This document shows positions 29,827 to 39,119 of a stretch of 64,000 nucleotides of DNA, one piece after another. The notes under the pieces were generated by a model. The model was not told the origin of the DNA and did not search any database. It saw nothing but the letters and a program-made list of their open reading frames with translations. The DNA comes from Lactococcus allomyrinae. GTDB lineage: Bacteria > Bacillota > Bacilli > Lactobacillales > Streptococcaceae. The stretch spans positions 2,356,001-2,420,000 of the forward strand of contig NZ_CP032627.1 of assembly GCF_003627095.1 (NCBI RefSeq), written 5' to 3'. Position 1 is the first letter of the stretch, and each line of letters starts with the position of its first letter. The translations under genes and the position numbers were made by a program.

Positions 29827-31023
29827 ATGGCAAAATTGACTGTTAAAGACGTTGAACTTAAAGGTAAAAAAGTTCTTGTACGTGTGGACTTCAATGTTCC
29901 ACTTAAAGATGGCGTAATTACTAATGATAACCGTATTACAGCTGCCCTTCCAACAATCAAGTATATCCTTGAGGCAGGTGGACGTGCAATCCTCTTCTCT
30001 CACCTCGGACGTGTAAAAGAAGAAGCTGATAAAGCTGGTAAATCACTTGCTCCAGTAGCAAAAGCTCTTTCTGAAAAATTGGGACAAGAAGTTGTATTCC
30101 CAGGTGTAACACGTGGCGCCGAACTTGAAGCAGCAATCGCTGAACTTAAAGACGGTGAAATCCTGCTCGTTGAAAACACTCGTTTTGAAGATGTTGACGG
30201 TAAAAAAGAATCTAAAAATGATCCTGAACTTGGTAAATACTGGGCTTCACTCGGTGATGGTATCTTCGTCAATGACGCATTTGGTACAGCTCACCGTGCG
30301 CACGCTTCAAACGTTGGTATCTCAGCAAATGTCGAAAAAGCTGTTGCAGGATTCCTTCTTGAAAACGAAATTGCTTATATCCAAGAAGCAGTTGAAAATC
30401 CAGTTCGTCCATTCGTAGCCATCCTTGGTGGTTCAAAAGTTTCTGATAAGATTGGTGTTATTGAAAACTTGCTTGGTAAAGCTGACAAAGTCATCATTGG
30501 TGGTGGTATGGCTTACACATTCTTCAAAGCACAAGGTATCGAAATCGGTAATTCACTTGTTGAAGAAGACAAGCTTGATCTTGCAAAAGAATTGCTTGAA
30601 AAAGCGCAAGGTAAATTGATTTTGCCAGTTGACTCAAAAGAAGCTGATGCATTTGCAGGTTACACAGTTGTTAAAGATACAGAGGGTGAAGCTGTTGATG
30701 CAGGTTTCCTTGGACTTGACGCTGGACCTAAATCAGTAGCAAAATTTGCTAAAGAACTTGAAGGTGCTAAAACAGTCGTTTGGAATGGTCCTATGGGTGT
30801 CTTTGAAAATCCTGACTTCCAAGCAGGTACAATCGGCGTAATGGATGCTATCATTGCTCAACCAGGTGTAAAATCAATCATTGGTGGTGGTGACTCAGCA
30901 GCAGCCGCTATCAACCTCGGTCGTGCAGATAAATTCTCATGGATTTCAACAGGCGGCGGTGCTTCAATGGAGCTTCTTGAAGGTAAAACACTCCCAGGGC
31001 TTGCAGCATTGACTGATAAATAA
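29827..31023 (+). CDS. pgk: Phosphoglycerate kinase
   Basis: 398 residues. [24 protein letters not shown] (substrate site), [12 protein letters not shown] and GGGDSAAAA (nucleotide site) are present. It makes ATP from 1,3-bisphosphoglycerate in glycolysis. Strong codon bias of a highly expressed gene. ATG 29827 with AAGGAGAG upstream. Confidence 0.97.
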   Translation: MAKLTVKDVELKGKKVLVRVDFNVPLKDGVITNDNRITAALPTIKYILEAGGRAILFSHLGRVKEEADKAGKSLAPVAKALSEKLGQEVVFPGVTRGAELEAAIAELKDGEILLVENTRFEDVDGKKESKNDPELGKYWASLGDGIFVNDAFGTAHRAHASNVGISANVEKAVAGFLLENEIAYIQEAVENPVRPFVAILGGSKVSDKIGVIENLLGKADKVIIGGGMAYTFFKAQGIEIGNSLVEEDKLDLAKELLEKAQGKLILPVDSKEADAFAGYTVVKDTEGEAVDAGFLGLDAGPKSVAKFAKELEGAKTVVWNGPMGVFENPDFQAGTIGVMDAIIAQPGVKSIIGGGDSAAAAINLGRADKFSWISTGGGASMELLEGKTLPGLAALTDK

Positions 31024-31031
31024 GATTTGAG

Positions 31032-31059
31032 ACTCTGTCAGTACTGACAGAGTTTTTTT
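31032..31059 (+). terminator. pgk terminator made of the dispersed palindrome
   Basis: A 22-nt perfect palindrome (31032-31053) with CTGTCAGTACTGACAG at its centre, followed by seven T. Confidence 0.9.
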
Positions 31060-31258
31060 GTTTGGTTATCCTTGTTGCATATAGGTTAGAACCTGTTTTT
31101 GAGTGGAAGGCACATTTTGTAGTTGAGCCTGCTTGCTTAGAACGTGGGAAAAGTGTATTTATTTTTCTTTTTCCATGCCTATGGTGCTCCGCTGTCTGTT
31201 GGCTTATGTTTTTAGTGCAAAGAGTCAAGTCATTTTTTATCATTTCGTGCTAATCGTA

Positions 31259-31395
31259 CTCATATCTTGATATAATTGAGTTCGCAACACCAGAAACTCT
31301 GAGAAAAGATAAAATGGAACCTGCTCTACGAGCAGAACCACATTTTTCTATTTCTCTCCGCTTCTTGACGGTGTTGCTCATATCTTGATATAATG
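31259..31395. repeat. 18-bp direct repeats around a hairpin-forming unit
   Basis: CTCATATCTTGATATAAT occurs at 31259-31276 and again at 31378-31395, without mismatch. The DNA between begins GAGTTCGCAACACC, ends GGTGTTGCTC, and holds the inner hairpins CTGCTC-TAC-GAGCAG and GAGAAA...TTTCTC. Each direct repeat contains a TATAAT, the second 5 bp before the methyltransferase ATG. Confidence 0.75.
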
Positions 31396-31400
31396 AAATC

Positions 31401-32585
31401 ATGGAAAAAATTACAGTAACAAAGCAAGCGGTAAAGAAGTTACGAGCGGGTTATCCATTGCTTGTAAAAGAGGATTTGACGCTTGATATAGAAGAAGATC
31501 GTTTTGTGCAATTTTTTGATGGGCAACAACATTTTCTTGGAACAGGATATTTATCAAAGCAAAATAAGGGTGTAGGGTGGCTTTTAACCGCCGATAATAT
31601 CAAGATTGATCATCATTTCTATGTAGAAAAATTTGTAGCAGCACGTAGTTTAAGAGCAACATTTTTTCAAGACGAGTTGACGACTGCTTTTCGTTTGTTC
31701 AATGGTGAGGGAGATGGCATTGGTGGTGTGACTGTTGATTTTTATGCGGGTTACGCTGTTTTTTCTTGGTACAATGCCTTCATTTTTGCCCAAAAAAAAG
31801 CAATTTTATCTGCTTTTAAAGTTGTTTTCCCTGAGATAATAGGAATTTATGAAAAAATAAGATTTGTCAGTACTGACAAAAATTCTGTCAGTAAAGAAAG
31901 TAGCTTTGTTAGTGGGAAAGAAGCGTCAGAGCCTCTGCTTGTCAAAGAAAATGGGGTAATGTATGCGACTTATCTCAATGAAGGGCTGATGACAGGGATT
32001 TTCCTTGACCAGAAAAATGTTCGGGCCGAACTTGTAAATGGTTTGGCCGCAGGTAAAACTCTACTCAATATGTTTAGTTATACTGGTGCGTTTTCCGTAG
32101 CGGCGGCTTTTGGAGGGAGTGCCCAGACGACTTCTGTGGATTTGGCGAAGCGTTCGCTTGAAAAGACCCGTGAGCAATTTTTAGTCAATGGAATTGAGCC
32201 GGAAACGCAGAAAATCTATGTGATGGACGTGTTTGGCTATTTCAACTACGCGAAGAAAAAACAGCTTTCTTATGATGTTATCGTCCTCGACCCACCTAGC
32301 TTTGCAAGGAATGGGAAGAAAACTTTTTCGGTTGCCAAAAACTATGGCGAATTGGTGGCATCATCTGTGGAGATTTTGGCGACAAATGGGCTACTCATTG
32401 CCTCAACCAACGCTGCTAATGTAACAGACAAGAAATTTCGTCAAATGGTAGAGCAGGCGCTAAAAAATAAGGGCGTGAGTTTCACGATTTTTCAGGAAGA
32501 AAAACTTCCTTCTGATTTCCATGTTGCAAAGGAGTTTCCAGAGGGAAATTATTTGAAAGTTCTGTTTATTAATATAAAAAAATAA
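31401..32585 (+). CDS. RlmI-type class I rRNA methyltransferase
   Basis: 394 residues. A PUA-like N-terminus, then FRLFNGEGDGIGGVTVDFYA, NEGLMTGIFLDQKNVRAEL, the SAM loop LLNMFSYTGAFSVAAA and DPPSFAR. This is the RlmI/YwbD family, which methylates cytosine C5 in 23S rRNA. Between the N-terminal domain and the SAM domain, residues encoded by the dispersed palindrome (TGTCAGTACTGACA, 31865-31878) read as VSTDKN and form part of a Ser-rich insertion. TATAAT lies 5 bp before the ATG, so the message is probably leaderless. Confidence 0.87.
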   Translation: MEKITVTKQAVKKLRAGYPLLVKEDLTLDIEEDRFVQFFDGQQHFLGTGYLSKQNKGVGWLLTADNIKIDHHFYVEKFVAARSLRATFFQDELTTAFRLFNGEGDGIGGVTVDFYAGYAVFSWYNAFIFAQKKAILSAFKVVFPEIIGIYEKIRFVSTDKNSVSKESSFVSGKEASEPLLVKENGVMYATYLNEGLMTGIFLDQKNVRAELVNGLAAGKTLLNMFSYTGAFSVAAAFGGSAQTTSVDLAKRSLEKTREQFLVNGIEPETQKIYVMDVFGYFNYAKKKQLSYDVIVLDPPSFARNGKKTFSVAKNYGELVASSVEILATNGLLIASTNAANVTDKKFRQMVEQALKNKGVSFTIFQEEKLPSDFHVAKEFPEGNYLKVLFINIKK

Positions 32586-32612
32586 TCTTTTACGATTTAT
32601 ATCACGATAAAG

Positions 32613-32641
32613 AAAACTTGTCAGCATACTGACAGGTTTTT
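32613..32641 (+). terminator. Terminator of the rRNA methyltransferase gene
   Basis: AAAACTTGTCAG / CTGACAGGTTTT around a 4-nt loop, with a T run. The rest of the gap to fbp (32642-32952) is AT-rich with one small AATGAGT...ACTCATT hairpin and no gene. Confidence 0.8.
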
Positions 32642-32930
32642 ATTTACTGATAGAATAGTTTCTCTTGAATTTAGAGGATATCTATTTTAATTTCTCCCAA
32701 AAAATGAGTAGAAAACTCATTTTGACAGGAATTGAGCTTAATCTTTAAAAAATTTGTCCACAAATAAATATTGTATGTACCAATTTTTATTGTAAAATCA
32801 ACATTGTAACCGCTTTACTATATGTTTTAGATGTGATAAAATGCAAAGATAGTCTTAAAAATGAGTCTGAAATAGTCTATCTCTAATTTTTCTATAAAAT
32901 TAAAGATAAACAAGTATAAGAATAGGAGAA

Positions 32931-32960
32931 ATGAGCAATATCTTGCTTTGTTATGGATGA
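32931..32960 (+). CDS. Nine-codon leader frame overlapping the fbp start
   Basis: ATG at 32931 with a strong AGGAG site opens MSNILLCYG and stops with TGA at 32958-32960, six bases beyond the fbp ATG at 32953. fbp itself has no ribosome site of its own, so translation may be coupled through this leader. The peptide's own sequence suggests no function. Confidence 0.4.
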   Translation: MSNILLCYG

Positions 32961-34875
32961 AAAATATTATAAACTATTGAAACAACAATTTTCCTCAAAA
33001 GAAGCGGTGCTGACAGAAATCATTAATTTGAATGCAATTTGCGAATTACCAAAAGCAACAGAGCATTTTGTTAGTGATTTACATGGCGAATACGATGCAT
33101 TTAATCATGTTTTGCGTAATGGTTCAGGAAGTATCAAGGAAAAATTAAGAGAAAGTTTCCCAACATTCACTTCCAAACAAATCTCTGAACTTGCAACCCT
33201 GATTTATTATCCACAAGAAAAACTTGACTGTGAACAAGCAAAGCATTCAAAGGCATCCTTTGCAGAATATTGTCAGCAAAATCTTCTCTACTTACTAAAA
33301 ACAGCAAAATTTGTAGGAAGGAAATATACGCGTTCTAAAGTTCGTAAAGCATTACCAGAAAAATTTCGGTATATTTTAGAAGAACTTGTGAGCGAAGTCG
33401 ACTCAACGACAGATAAACAAGAATATTTTGATTCTATTGTTCAAAAGCTACAGGATTTAGGTGAGTTGCCAAACTTGATTGTTGCTTTAGCAGATACAAT
33501 TCGCAGATTAACAGTTGACCATCTTCACGTCGTAGGAGATATTTATGACAGAGGCCCTTACCCTGATAAAATCATTGACAGACTGATGAAAATGCCATCA
33601 GTAGATGTTCAATGGGGAAATCATGATATTGTCTGGATGGCAGCTTTTGCAGGCTCTCCTCTTGCGATGATGAATGTGATTCGGATTTGCGCGCGCTATG
33701 GCAATCTGGACATTCTTGAAGAGCGCTATGGCATAAGTTTGAGAAGTTTGCTAGAGTATGCTGATTATTATTACCAACCAAGTGAGGCCTTCCATCCACG
33801 ACTCACAGACGGTGTGCGACTCTCTCATGAAGAAAATGATTTACTTAATAAACTACAACAAGCCACAGCAATCTTACAGTTCAAACTCGAAAGTCAACTG
33901 ATTGCCCGCAGACCTGACTTCAATCTTGACCATCGTAATGTGCTTCATTTCATCAATTTTGAACAAAAAAGTATTCAAATAAATGGTAAAAAATACAATT
34001 TGATAGATTTTCAAGCCCCGACAATCAACCTAGAAAATCCGTCAGTACTGACAGAAGAAGAAAAATCAATTTTAAATCACTTGTTGAAAAATTTTCAATC
34101 CTCAGACAAGCTCAAACGTCATGTTGATTTTCTTCAAGAAAAAGGTTCAATGTACCTACGTTATAATGGCAACTTACTCATTCATGGCTGTTTGCCTCTC
34201 CATGAAAATGGGGATTTTAAATCTTTTCGAGTTGAACAACAATCCTACTCAGGACAATCTTTGTTGGATTTCTTTGATAAACACGTAAGAAATTGTCTTG
34301 CCCACCCAGAAGAATCAGAAGACTTATCCACAGACTTGATGTGGTATTTATGGATAGGAGAATGCTCATCTCTTTTTGGAAAAGTAGCAATGACAACCTT
34401 TGAACGCTATTATATCGCAGATAAAACAACACACATTGAGAAGAAAAATCCCTATTATCAACTTCGTGAAAATCCAGAGATTATCTCAAGAATCTTAGAA
34501 AATTTTGACCTCCATCAAGAAGGACACCTTATCAATGGGCATACTCCGATTAAAGAAAAAAATGGTGAGAATCCGATTAAAGCAGGAGGAAAACTAATTG
34601 TCATTGATGGTGGATTTTCAAAACCCTATCAAAAAGAAACAGGAATTGCTGGCTACACTTTGCTTTATAACAGTTATGGTATCCAGCTTGTCGCCCATCA
34701 ACCCTTTTCAACAATAAAGGCCGCTGTAGAGCAAGGGAGTGACATCATGAGCGTAAAGCGATTAGTTGAACAAGTTGCCAAACGAAAAAGAGTAAAAGAC
34801 ACCAATATCGGTCAACAGCTCTTGAAAAATATTGAAGATTTAGAATATCTATTTGAACACTATGAAAAATATTAA
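32953..34875 (+). CDS. fbp: Class III fructose-1,6-bisphosphatase
   Basis: 640 residues, the usual size. SDLHGEYDAFNHVL, GDIYDRGPYPDK, WGNHD and INGHTP form the calcineurin-like metal site. The gluconeogenic enzyme of Firmicutes, hydrolysing fructose-1,6-bisphosphate. The palindrome GTCAGTACTGAC (34041-34052) is read as PSVLTEEE in the frame. Confidence 0.95.
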   Translation: MDEKYYKLLKQQFSSKEAVLTEIINLNAICELPKATEHFVSDLHGEYDAFNHVLRNGSGSIKEKLRESFPTFTSKQISELATLIYYPQEKLDCEQAKHSKASFAEYCQQNLLYLLKTAKFVGRKYTRSKVRKALPEKFRYILEELVSEVDSTTDKQEYFDSIVQKLQDLGELPNLIVALADTIRRLTVDHLHVVGDIYDRGPYPDKIIDRLMKMPSVDVQWGNHDIVWMAAFAGSPLAMMNVIRICARYGNLDILEERYGISLRSLLEYADYYYQPSEAFHPRLTDGVRLSHEENDLLNKLQQATAILQFKLESQLIARRPDFNLDHRNVLHFINFEQKSIQINGKKYNLIDFQAPTINLENPSVLTEEEKSILNHLLKNFQSSDKLKRHVDFLQEKGSMYLRYNGNLLIHGCLPLHENGDFKSFRVEQQSYSGQSLLDFFDKHVRNCLAHPEESEDLSTDLMWYLWIGECSSLFGKVAMTTFERYYIADKTTHIEKKNPYYQLRENPEIISRILENFDLHQEGHLINGHTPIKEKNGENPIKAGGKLIVIDGGFSKPYQKETGIAGYTLLYNSYGIQLVAHQPFSTIKAAVEQGSDIMSVKRLVEQVAKRKRVKDTNIGQQLLKNIEDLEYLFEHYEKY

Positions 34876-34955
34876 ATAAAAAGCAAACAACTAAGAATAT
34901 TGACTAATGTTATTCTTTGTGATAGGATTAGATAAAAAGATGATAAGGAGAAATC

Positions 34956-35279
34956 ATGACCCTATTTGAAAGAATAAAACTCCTAGCAGAGCAAAAAAGA
35001 ATCAGTTTACGTACAGTTGCGATTGAGCTTGGTTTAGGAGAAAACTATCTCTATTCATTAAAAAACAAAAAGCCAAATGCAGATAATCTTGAAAAGATTG
35101 CAGATTACTTTAATACAACGACAGATTATCTTTTAGGAAGAGAGTCAGTCACTGATGAGGATTTAGAAACAAAAATTGATCATGCAGTTATGTTTGGTGG
35201 CAAGCCCCTTGATGATAGTGACAGAAAGATGTTTAAAGAACTTTTACACACCTATCTTAATAATAAACCTCAGAAATAA
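34956..35279 (+). CDS. XRE-family repressor-like protein (prophage relic)
   Basis: 107 residues. HTH at about residues 6-62 (LAEQKRISLRTVAIELGLGE, then FNTTTDYLLGR, typical of Cro/CI). The ATG is preceded by AAGGAG. It is followed at once by an ImmA-like metallopeptidase gene, the usual phage or ICE pairing of repressor and anti-repressor. It reads with the tail genes rather than divergently from them, so the original lysogeny module is incomplete. Confidence 0.85.
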   Translation: MTLFERIKLLAEQKRISLRTVAIELGLGENYLYSLKNKKPNADNLEKIADYFNTTTDYLLGRESVTDEDLETKIDHAVMFGGKPLDDSDRKMFKELLHTYLNNKPQK

Positions 35280-35291
35280 GTGGGGAACGCG

Positions 35292-35699
35292 ATGGAGTAT
35301 AACGCACTTATTAAAGAGTTAGGCGTAGAAGTCATCCTCTTTTATCCAACCAACCCCGAAAGCCAAACCGATGGGATATATTTTCCAGATGATAAGATTA
35401 TTTTTGTCAATGGAATGTTAGCGGAAATTGAACGTGAAAATATTATTTTACATGAGTTGGGACACTTGATAAGCGGGCATTACCGTTATGACTGCCAGCC
35501 TGACATGATTCATGTCGGAGAAGAAAATCAGGCTGACCGATATATGGTAAAATCTAGAGCAGAGCAATATCTTGAAAGTTTTGACGACAAACCTGATTAT
35601 GTTGACATTCATGGTTTTCTCACTCTTTTTCATATCAAACCAAGCCTTTATGATATGGCAGACTCAGTTTTTCGACAACTCCTAAATTATTCTAATTAA
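35292..35699 (+). CDS. ImmA/IrrE-type metallopeptidase
   Basis: 135 residues from the ATG; a GTG at 35280 is an alternative. The zinc motif is HELGHLISGHYRY (HExxH), with ENQADRYM downstream (third ligand). ImmA proteases cleave the partner repressor to induce the element. With no integrase or lytic genes nearby, its target is probably the adjacent XRE protein. Confidence 0.87.
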   Translation: MEYNALIKELGVEVILFYPTNPESQTDGIYFPDDKIIFVNGMLAEIERENIILHELGHLISGHYRYDCQPDMIHVGEENQADRYMVKSRAEQYLESFDDKPDYVDIHGFLTLFHIKPSLYDMADSVFRQLLNYSN

Positions 35700-35706
35700 T
35701 AAAAAT

Positions 35707-35738
35707 AACGCTGATACTTCGATATTACAGCGTTTTTT
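35707..35738 (+). terminator. Terminator after the ImmA-like gene
   Basis: AACGCTG / CAGCGTT with a 14-nt loop and six T. The next 280 bp up to the tail gene are AT-rich with no gene. Confidence 0.8.
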
Positions 35739-36023
35739 CTATGATTTAAGATAAAAAATATAATTATTTTTATCAAAAAGAGTATTTTTCTCTTGACAAT
35801 AACTATTAAAAAGAGTAATATGAATTCATAAGTTAAAATAATTTAGAAAACAACGATATTTAACAAATCAAGGGTGAAGTCTACCTGCTATCTACTAATT
35901 AGAATAATTTATTAATAAAAAACGTTGCAAAAGAATAATTTTAACTTATTAAATAGTCAGAGTGACAGTGCGCACGACTCAGACGATGAATACTATAAAA
36001 AATACAAATAGGAGAAATAACAC

Positions 36024-36542
36024 ATGGCAGATACAACAACACCGGTACAAATTGAGGGAAAGCGCGTCGTTTATCTTTATCGTCTTTATTCAGATCGGTT
36101 GACAGTAGGCGCTTCTGCATTAGCTTTTCAAACAGAAAATGAACACACTATCTCAGCCGATAGTGACATTACTGCTACGAAAGATGGAAATCTTGTTAAA
36201 ACAAAACCAGTTTCAGAAGAAATTACAGCCACTTCTCTTCTTGCGACTCACAGTCCCTTGATTCAAAAATTTAAAGATGCTGTCCGTTCAGGAGAAACTG
36301 TTGAAATTTGGGAGATTAATCTTGATGAACCAACAGCAGACGGTGAAAAATATGAAGCAGAGTATTTCCAAGCAATCATGACAGAATTCACGCTCAAGAC
36401 AAATGCTGAAGATATTGCTGAAGTTGATACAAAATTTGCAGTCAATGGTGCTGGAAAATCAGGGGAGGCAACCCTATCAGCTGAAAACCAAGCTATTGTA
36501 GACTATATCTTCCAAGATACCACAGTAACAAATCCAGCTTAA
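36024..36542 (+). CDS. Phage major tail protein, TP901-1 type
   Basis: 172 residues. The start MADTTTPVQIEGKRVVYLYR and the pattern LLATHSPLIQKFKDAV...VEIWEINLDEP fit major tail (tube) proteins of lactococcal siphophages of the TP901-1 kind. GGAG lies upstream. It is one of three surviving structural genes. Confidence 0.85.
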   Translation: MADTTTPVQIEGKRVVYLYRLYSDRLTVGASALAFQTENEHTISADSDITATKDGNLVKTKPVSEEITATSLLATHSPLIQKFKDAVRSGETVEIWEINLDEPTADGEKYEAEYFQAIMTEFTLKTNAEDIAEVDTKFAVNGAGKSGEATLSAENQAIVDYIFQDTTVTNPA

Positions 36543-36550
36543 TATAAAAA

Positions 36551-36598
36551 CTTCCTCTGTATCTAGAACAGGAAAATACAGAGGAAGAATTATTTTTT
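36551..36598 (+). terminator. Hairpin between tail genes
   Basis: CTTCCTCTGTA / TACAGAGGAAG arms (36551-36561, 36577-36587) are followed by AATTATTTTTTAT. In phage tail operons such a partial terminator lowers expression of the chaperone relative to the major tail protein. Confidence 0.7.
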
Positions 36599-36620
36599 AT
36601 CACTCACAAAGGAGAAAAAA

Positions 36621-36995
36621 ATGGAACTCGAAATCAATAATAAAATGTATGAATTTAATTTTGGTATGGCATTTTTACGTGATATCAACAAAAAAATCGA
36701 AGCACCAATTGAAGCAGGTTCTGCTATCAAGCAGCAAATCGGTCTGAAATATTATCTTAGCTTACTCCTTGATGGTGACTTGACAGCATTAGTAGATGTC
36801 TTAGAGGTTGCCAATCGTGCTTGTAGTCCAAGATTATCAGTAAAGGATTTAGACAAATTTATTGATAATGAAGCAGATACAGAGCAACTTTTTGAACAGG
36901 TATTAGGGGGTTTAGGGACAGCGAATGCTACCAAGAAGGTAATGAATCAAGTACAGCAAGTGGTAGCCAAGGCTCAAAACAAATCGACAAACTAG
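36621..36995 (+). CDS. Tail assembly chaperone, short form (gpG-like)
   Basis: 124 residues following GGAG. MELEINNKMYEFNFGMAFLR is typical of phage tail assembly chaperones located between the major tail and tape-measure genes. The slippery heptamer GGGTTTA at 36908-36914 lies in the zero frame as G GGT TTA, and the -1 frame is open from there to 37354. The short form would be the main product. Confidence 0.8.
   Translation: MELEINNKMYEFNFGMAFLRDINKKIEAPIEAGSAIKQQIGLKYYLSLLLDGDLTALVDVLEVANRACSPRLSVKDLDKFIDNEADTEQLFEQVLGGLGTANATKKVMNQVQQVVAKAQNKSTN
36908..36914 (+). other. Likely -1 programmed frameshift site (GGGTTTA)
   Basis: GGGTTTA fits X XXY YYZ relative to the chaperone frame. Slipping by one base continues into the downstream frame with no stop. 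Confidence 0.65.
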
Positions 36996-37354
36996 AAGAT
37001 TTTTACGAAGCAGTCGCGAAAAACTGCTTTCGATTTTTTGGGATGACGGATTGGTCACAGATCAATCGTTTGACATTAAAGCAATATCGAATCATGACAG
37101 AGGCGCTAAAACTTAGACAAATTGATGAAGAATTTGCAGCACATCGTGAGGCTTATCTTGGATTTGTCGTAAAAGCTGAGCGTCAAGTTGGCAAATATAA
37201 AACTAAAGCTGTCTATGATAAGTTTGAAAAATTTTACGATTATAAAGCACAAATCGCTAAAGTGGGAGGAGAGTTTCAAAGTGAGGATAACTCACAAATG
37301 CAGACGATTAAAGAGCGTTTCAGAGAGTATATAAAAAAGAAAAAGACAGAATAA
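36914..37354 (+). CDS. Tail chaperone extension (T part of a gpGT-like fusion)
   Basis: Expressed as a -1 extension of the preceding gene, this gives a 244-residue fusion. The -1 frame runs through a polar linker, then DKLEDFYEAVAKNCFRFFGM and MTDWSQINRLTLKQYRIM. An ATG at 37043 exists but has no ribosome site. The G/GT arrangement is known in lambda and in lactococcal siphophages. The tape-measure gene that should follow is missing, so the product probably has no function now. Confidence 0.7.
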   Translation, partial: RDSECYQEGNESSTASGSQGSKQIDKLEDFYEAVAKNCFRFFGMTDWSQINRLTLKQYRIMTEALKLRQIDEEFAAHREAYLGFVVKAERQVGKYKTKAVYDKFEKFYDYKAQIAKVGGEFQSEDNSQMQTIKERFREYIKKKKTE

Positions 37355-37599
37355 AAAAGTTTAGTTCTTTTATCACTTATAGATAACTTTTATGTAAAAG
37401 TTATTATCAAAAAATTAGAAAATAAAATGAGCGTAAAGTGTTCAATGATGAATGAAATAACAATAAGAATGATGAGAATAGTGCAATCAAAGAAGCAACA
37501 AATGTATTAGAAGGATTTAATAAACAATATAGTAGCAATTTCATTAAAAAATGAGAAAAATCTTAAAGGGACAACATATTGGACAGGTGATTAGCTACT

Positions 37600-37632
37600 A
37601 AAAAGCACTTGGATAATTCCAAGTGCTTTTTT
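37600..37632 (+). terminator. Terminator at the end of the prophage relic
   Basis: A 14-nt stem (AAAAAGCACTTGGA and its complement) with loop TAA and a run of T. The preceding 37355-37599 contains only scraps (stop-rich frames) and no gene. Confidence 0.85.
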
Positions 37633-37639
37633 ATCTTAG

Positions 37640-37725
37640 TGCGGTGGGCGGGACTTGAACCCGCACCAAGAATTTTCTCGACAGGATCCTTAATCCTGCG
37701 CGTCTGCCAATTCCGCCACCACCGC
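37640..37725 (-). tRNA. tRNA-Leu, anticodon read as AAG
   Basis: The minus strand gives acceptor stem GCGGTGG/CCACCGC, D arm GGAATTGGCAGAC, anticodon stem CAGGA/TCCTG around the loop TTAAGGA, a long variable arm (class II tRNA) and T arm GCGGGTTCAAGTCCCGC. The discriminator is A; CCA is not encoded. The 7-base loop places AAG at positions 34-36, reading CUU/CUN leucine codons. Confidence 0.9.
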
Positions 37726-37850
37726 AAAACAGTACCTTAATATAGTACCATTTCCTCGCATATTGTGCAAGTGCCAGCTGTATGTGGGATTCATACATTT
37801 TATAAAAGTATACCTCGTTCACAAAAGAGTTTGCACGAATGCAATTTTCG

Positions 37851-39104
37851 CTAATCTATATTTTCTGCACTATGAAAGCCCGCAACCCAGCCAGTGACGA
37901 AGGCGCAGGTGATGTTATAGCCACCAGTATAACCATTGATATCAAGGAGTTCTCCTGTTAGGAATAAGCCTGCTGTGAGTTTACTTTCCATCGTTTTCGG
38001 ATTGATTTCTTTAAGACGAACACCACCACCAGTGACAAAGGATTTTTCGATGGGAAAAGTTTGAGCAATCTTAATCGATAAATTTTTGAAAAGGTCAACA
38101 AGTTTTTCGATTTGCTTTTCTGTCAGTATTCTGACAGGTAGTTCGGAGGATATTTCGGCTTTTTGGAGAATGAAAATTAGCATACGTTCTTGTGTCAATG
38201 CTGATAACGCATTTTTTATAGATTTATCAGATGTTGTAAGTAGCGATAGCTCGTGCTTTAGCTGGCTGGTACTTTTATTTGGAAATTGATCCAATTTTAC
38301 AGTAACAAAAGGCTCCTCTTTAGCTAAAAGTTGATTAATAAAGCTTGAACAACGTAAAGCTGCGGGACCACTTAAACCAAAATGAGTGAAAAGCAAGTCA
38401 TGTTGATGGCTTACAACAGTCTTTCCTTTGGCGTTGAGGACTGAAAGTGAAACTTCTCGTAAAGAAATCCCTTGAAGTGCCTTATCTAAAATAAATGTTT
38501 CATTAGAAATTAATGCAGATTCTGTGGCATAAAGATGAGAAATGCTATGTCTAGCAGATTTGGCTAAACGATAGCCATCTCCAGTTGAACCCGTGGAAGG
38601 ATAAGCCCGCCCACCTGTTGATAAGATAATATTTGGTGCAAAAAAATCATCAGAGATAGTAGAAACACCAGTAACAGCAGCATTGTCGAGCAAAAGCTGG
38701 GTCACCGTTTGGTTGGGGAAATAACTGATATGCAAACTAAGAATTTTGTTAAACAGGGCATCTACAATGGTTTTTGATTTGTCGGTTGTAGGGAACATTC
38801 GCCCATGGTCTTCTTCTTTTAATTTTACGCCAGTATTTTCGAAGAATTCAATGATGTTTTGATTAGAAAATTGAGAAAAGGCGGAATAGAGAAAACGCCC
38901 GTTCCCTGGAACATTGGACAAAATTTCTTCAACTGAGCGTGAGTTAGTGACATTACAACGTCCACCGCCCGTCATCAGCAGTTTTTTTCCGACTTTTTTA
39001 TTTTTGTCAATGAGCGCAACTTTACAACCTTTTTGTGCTGCAGAGATTGCTGCCATCATACCTGATGGGCCAGCGCCAACAACGATTACATCAAATTTTT
39101 TCAT
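37851..39104 (-). CDS. BaiN/HI0933-family FAD-dependent oxidoreductase
   Basis: 417 residues. The dinucleotide fold VIVVGAGPSGMMAAISAA is followed by KVGKKLLMTGGGRCNVTN, a family signature, and the C-terminal GELLDINGYTGGYNITCAF. Physiological substrate uncertain; some relatives reduce bile acid intermediates or RNA-linked flavins. The dispersed palindrome at 38120-38137 lies within the coding region, read as RILTEKQ. Confidence 0.88.
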   Translation of the reverse strand: MKKFDVIVVGAGPSGMMAAISAAQKGCKVALIDKNKKVGKKLLMTGGGRCNVTNSRSVEEILSNVPGNGRFLYSAFSQFSNQNIIEFFENTGVKLKEEDHGRMFPTTDKSKTIVDALFNKILSLHISYFPNQTVTQLLLDNAAVTGVSTISDDFFAPNIILSTGGRAYPSTGSTGDGYRLAKSARHSISHLYATESALISNETFILDKALQGISLREVSLSVLNAKGKTVVSHQHDLLFTHFGLSGPAALRCSSFINQLLAKEEPFVTVKLDQFPNKSTSQLKHELSLLTTSDKSIKNALSALTQERMLIFILQKAEISSELPVRILTEKQIEKLVDLFKNLSIKIAQTFPIEKSFVTGGGVRLKEINPKTMESKLTAGLFLTGELLDINGYTGGYNITCAFVTGWVAGFHSAENID

Positions 39105-39119
39105 GTTAAAATTATATCA

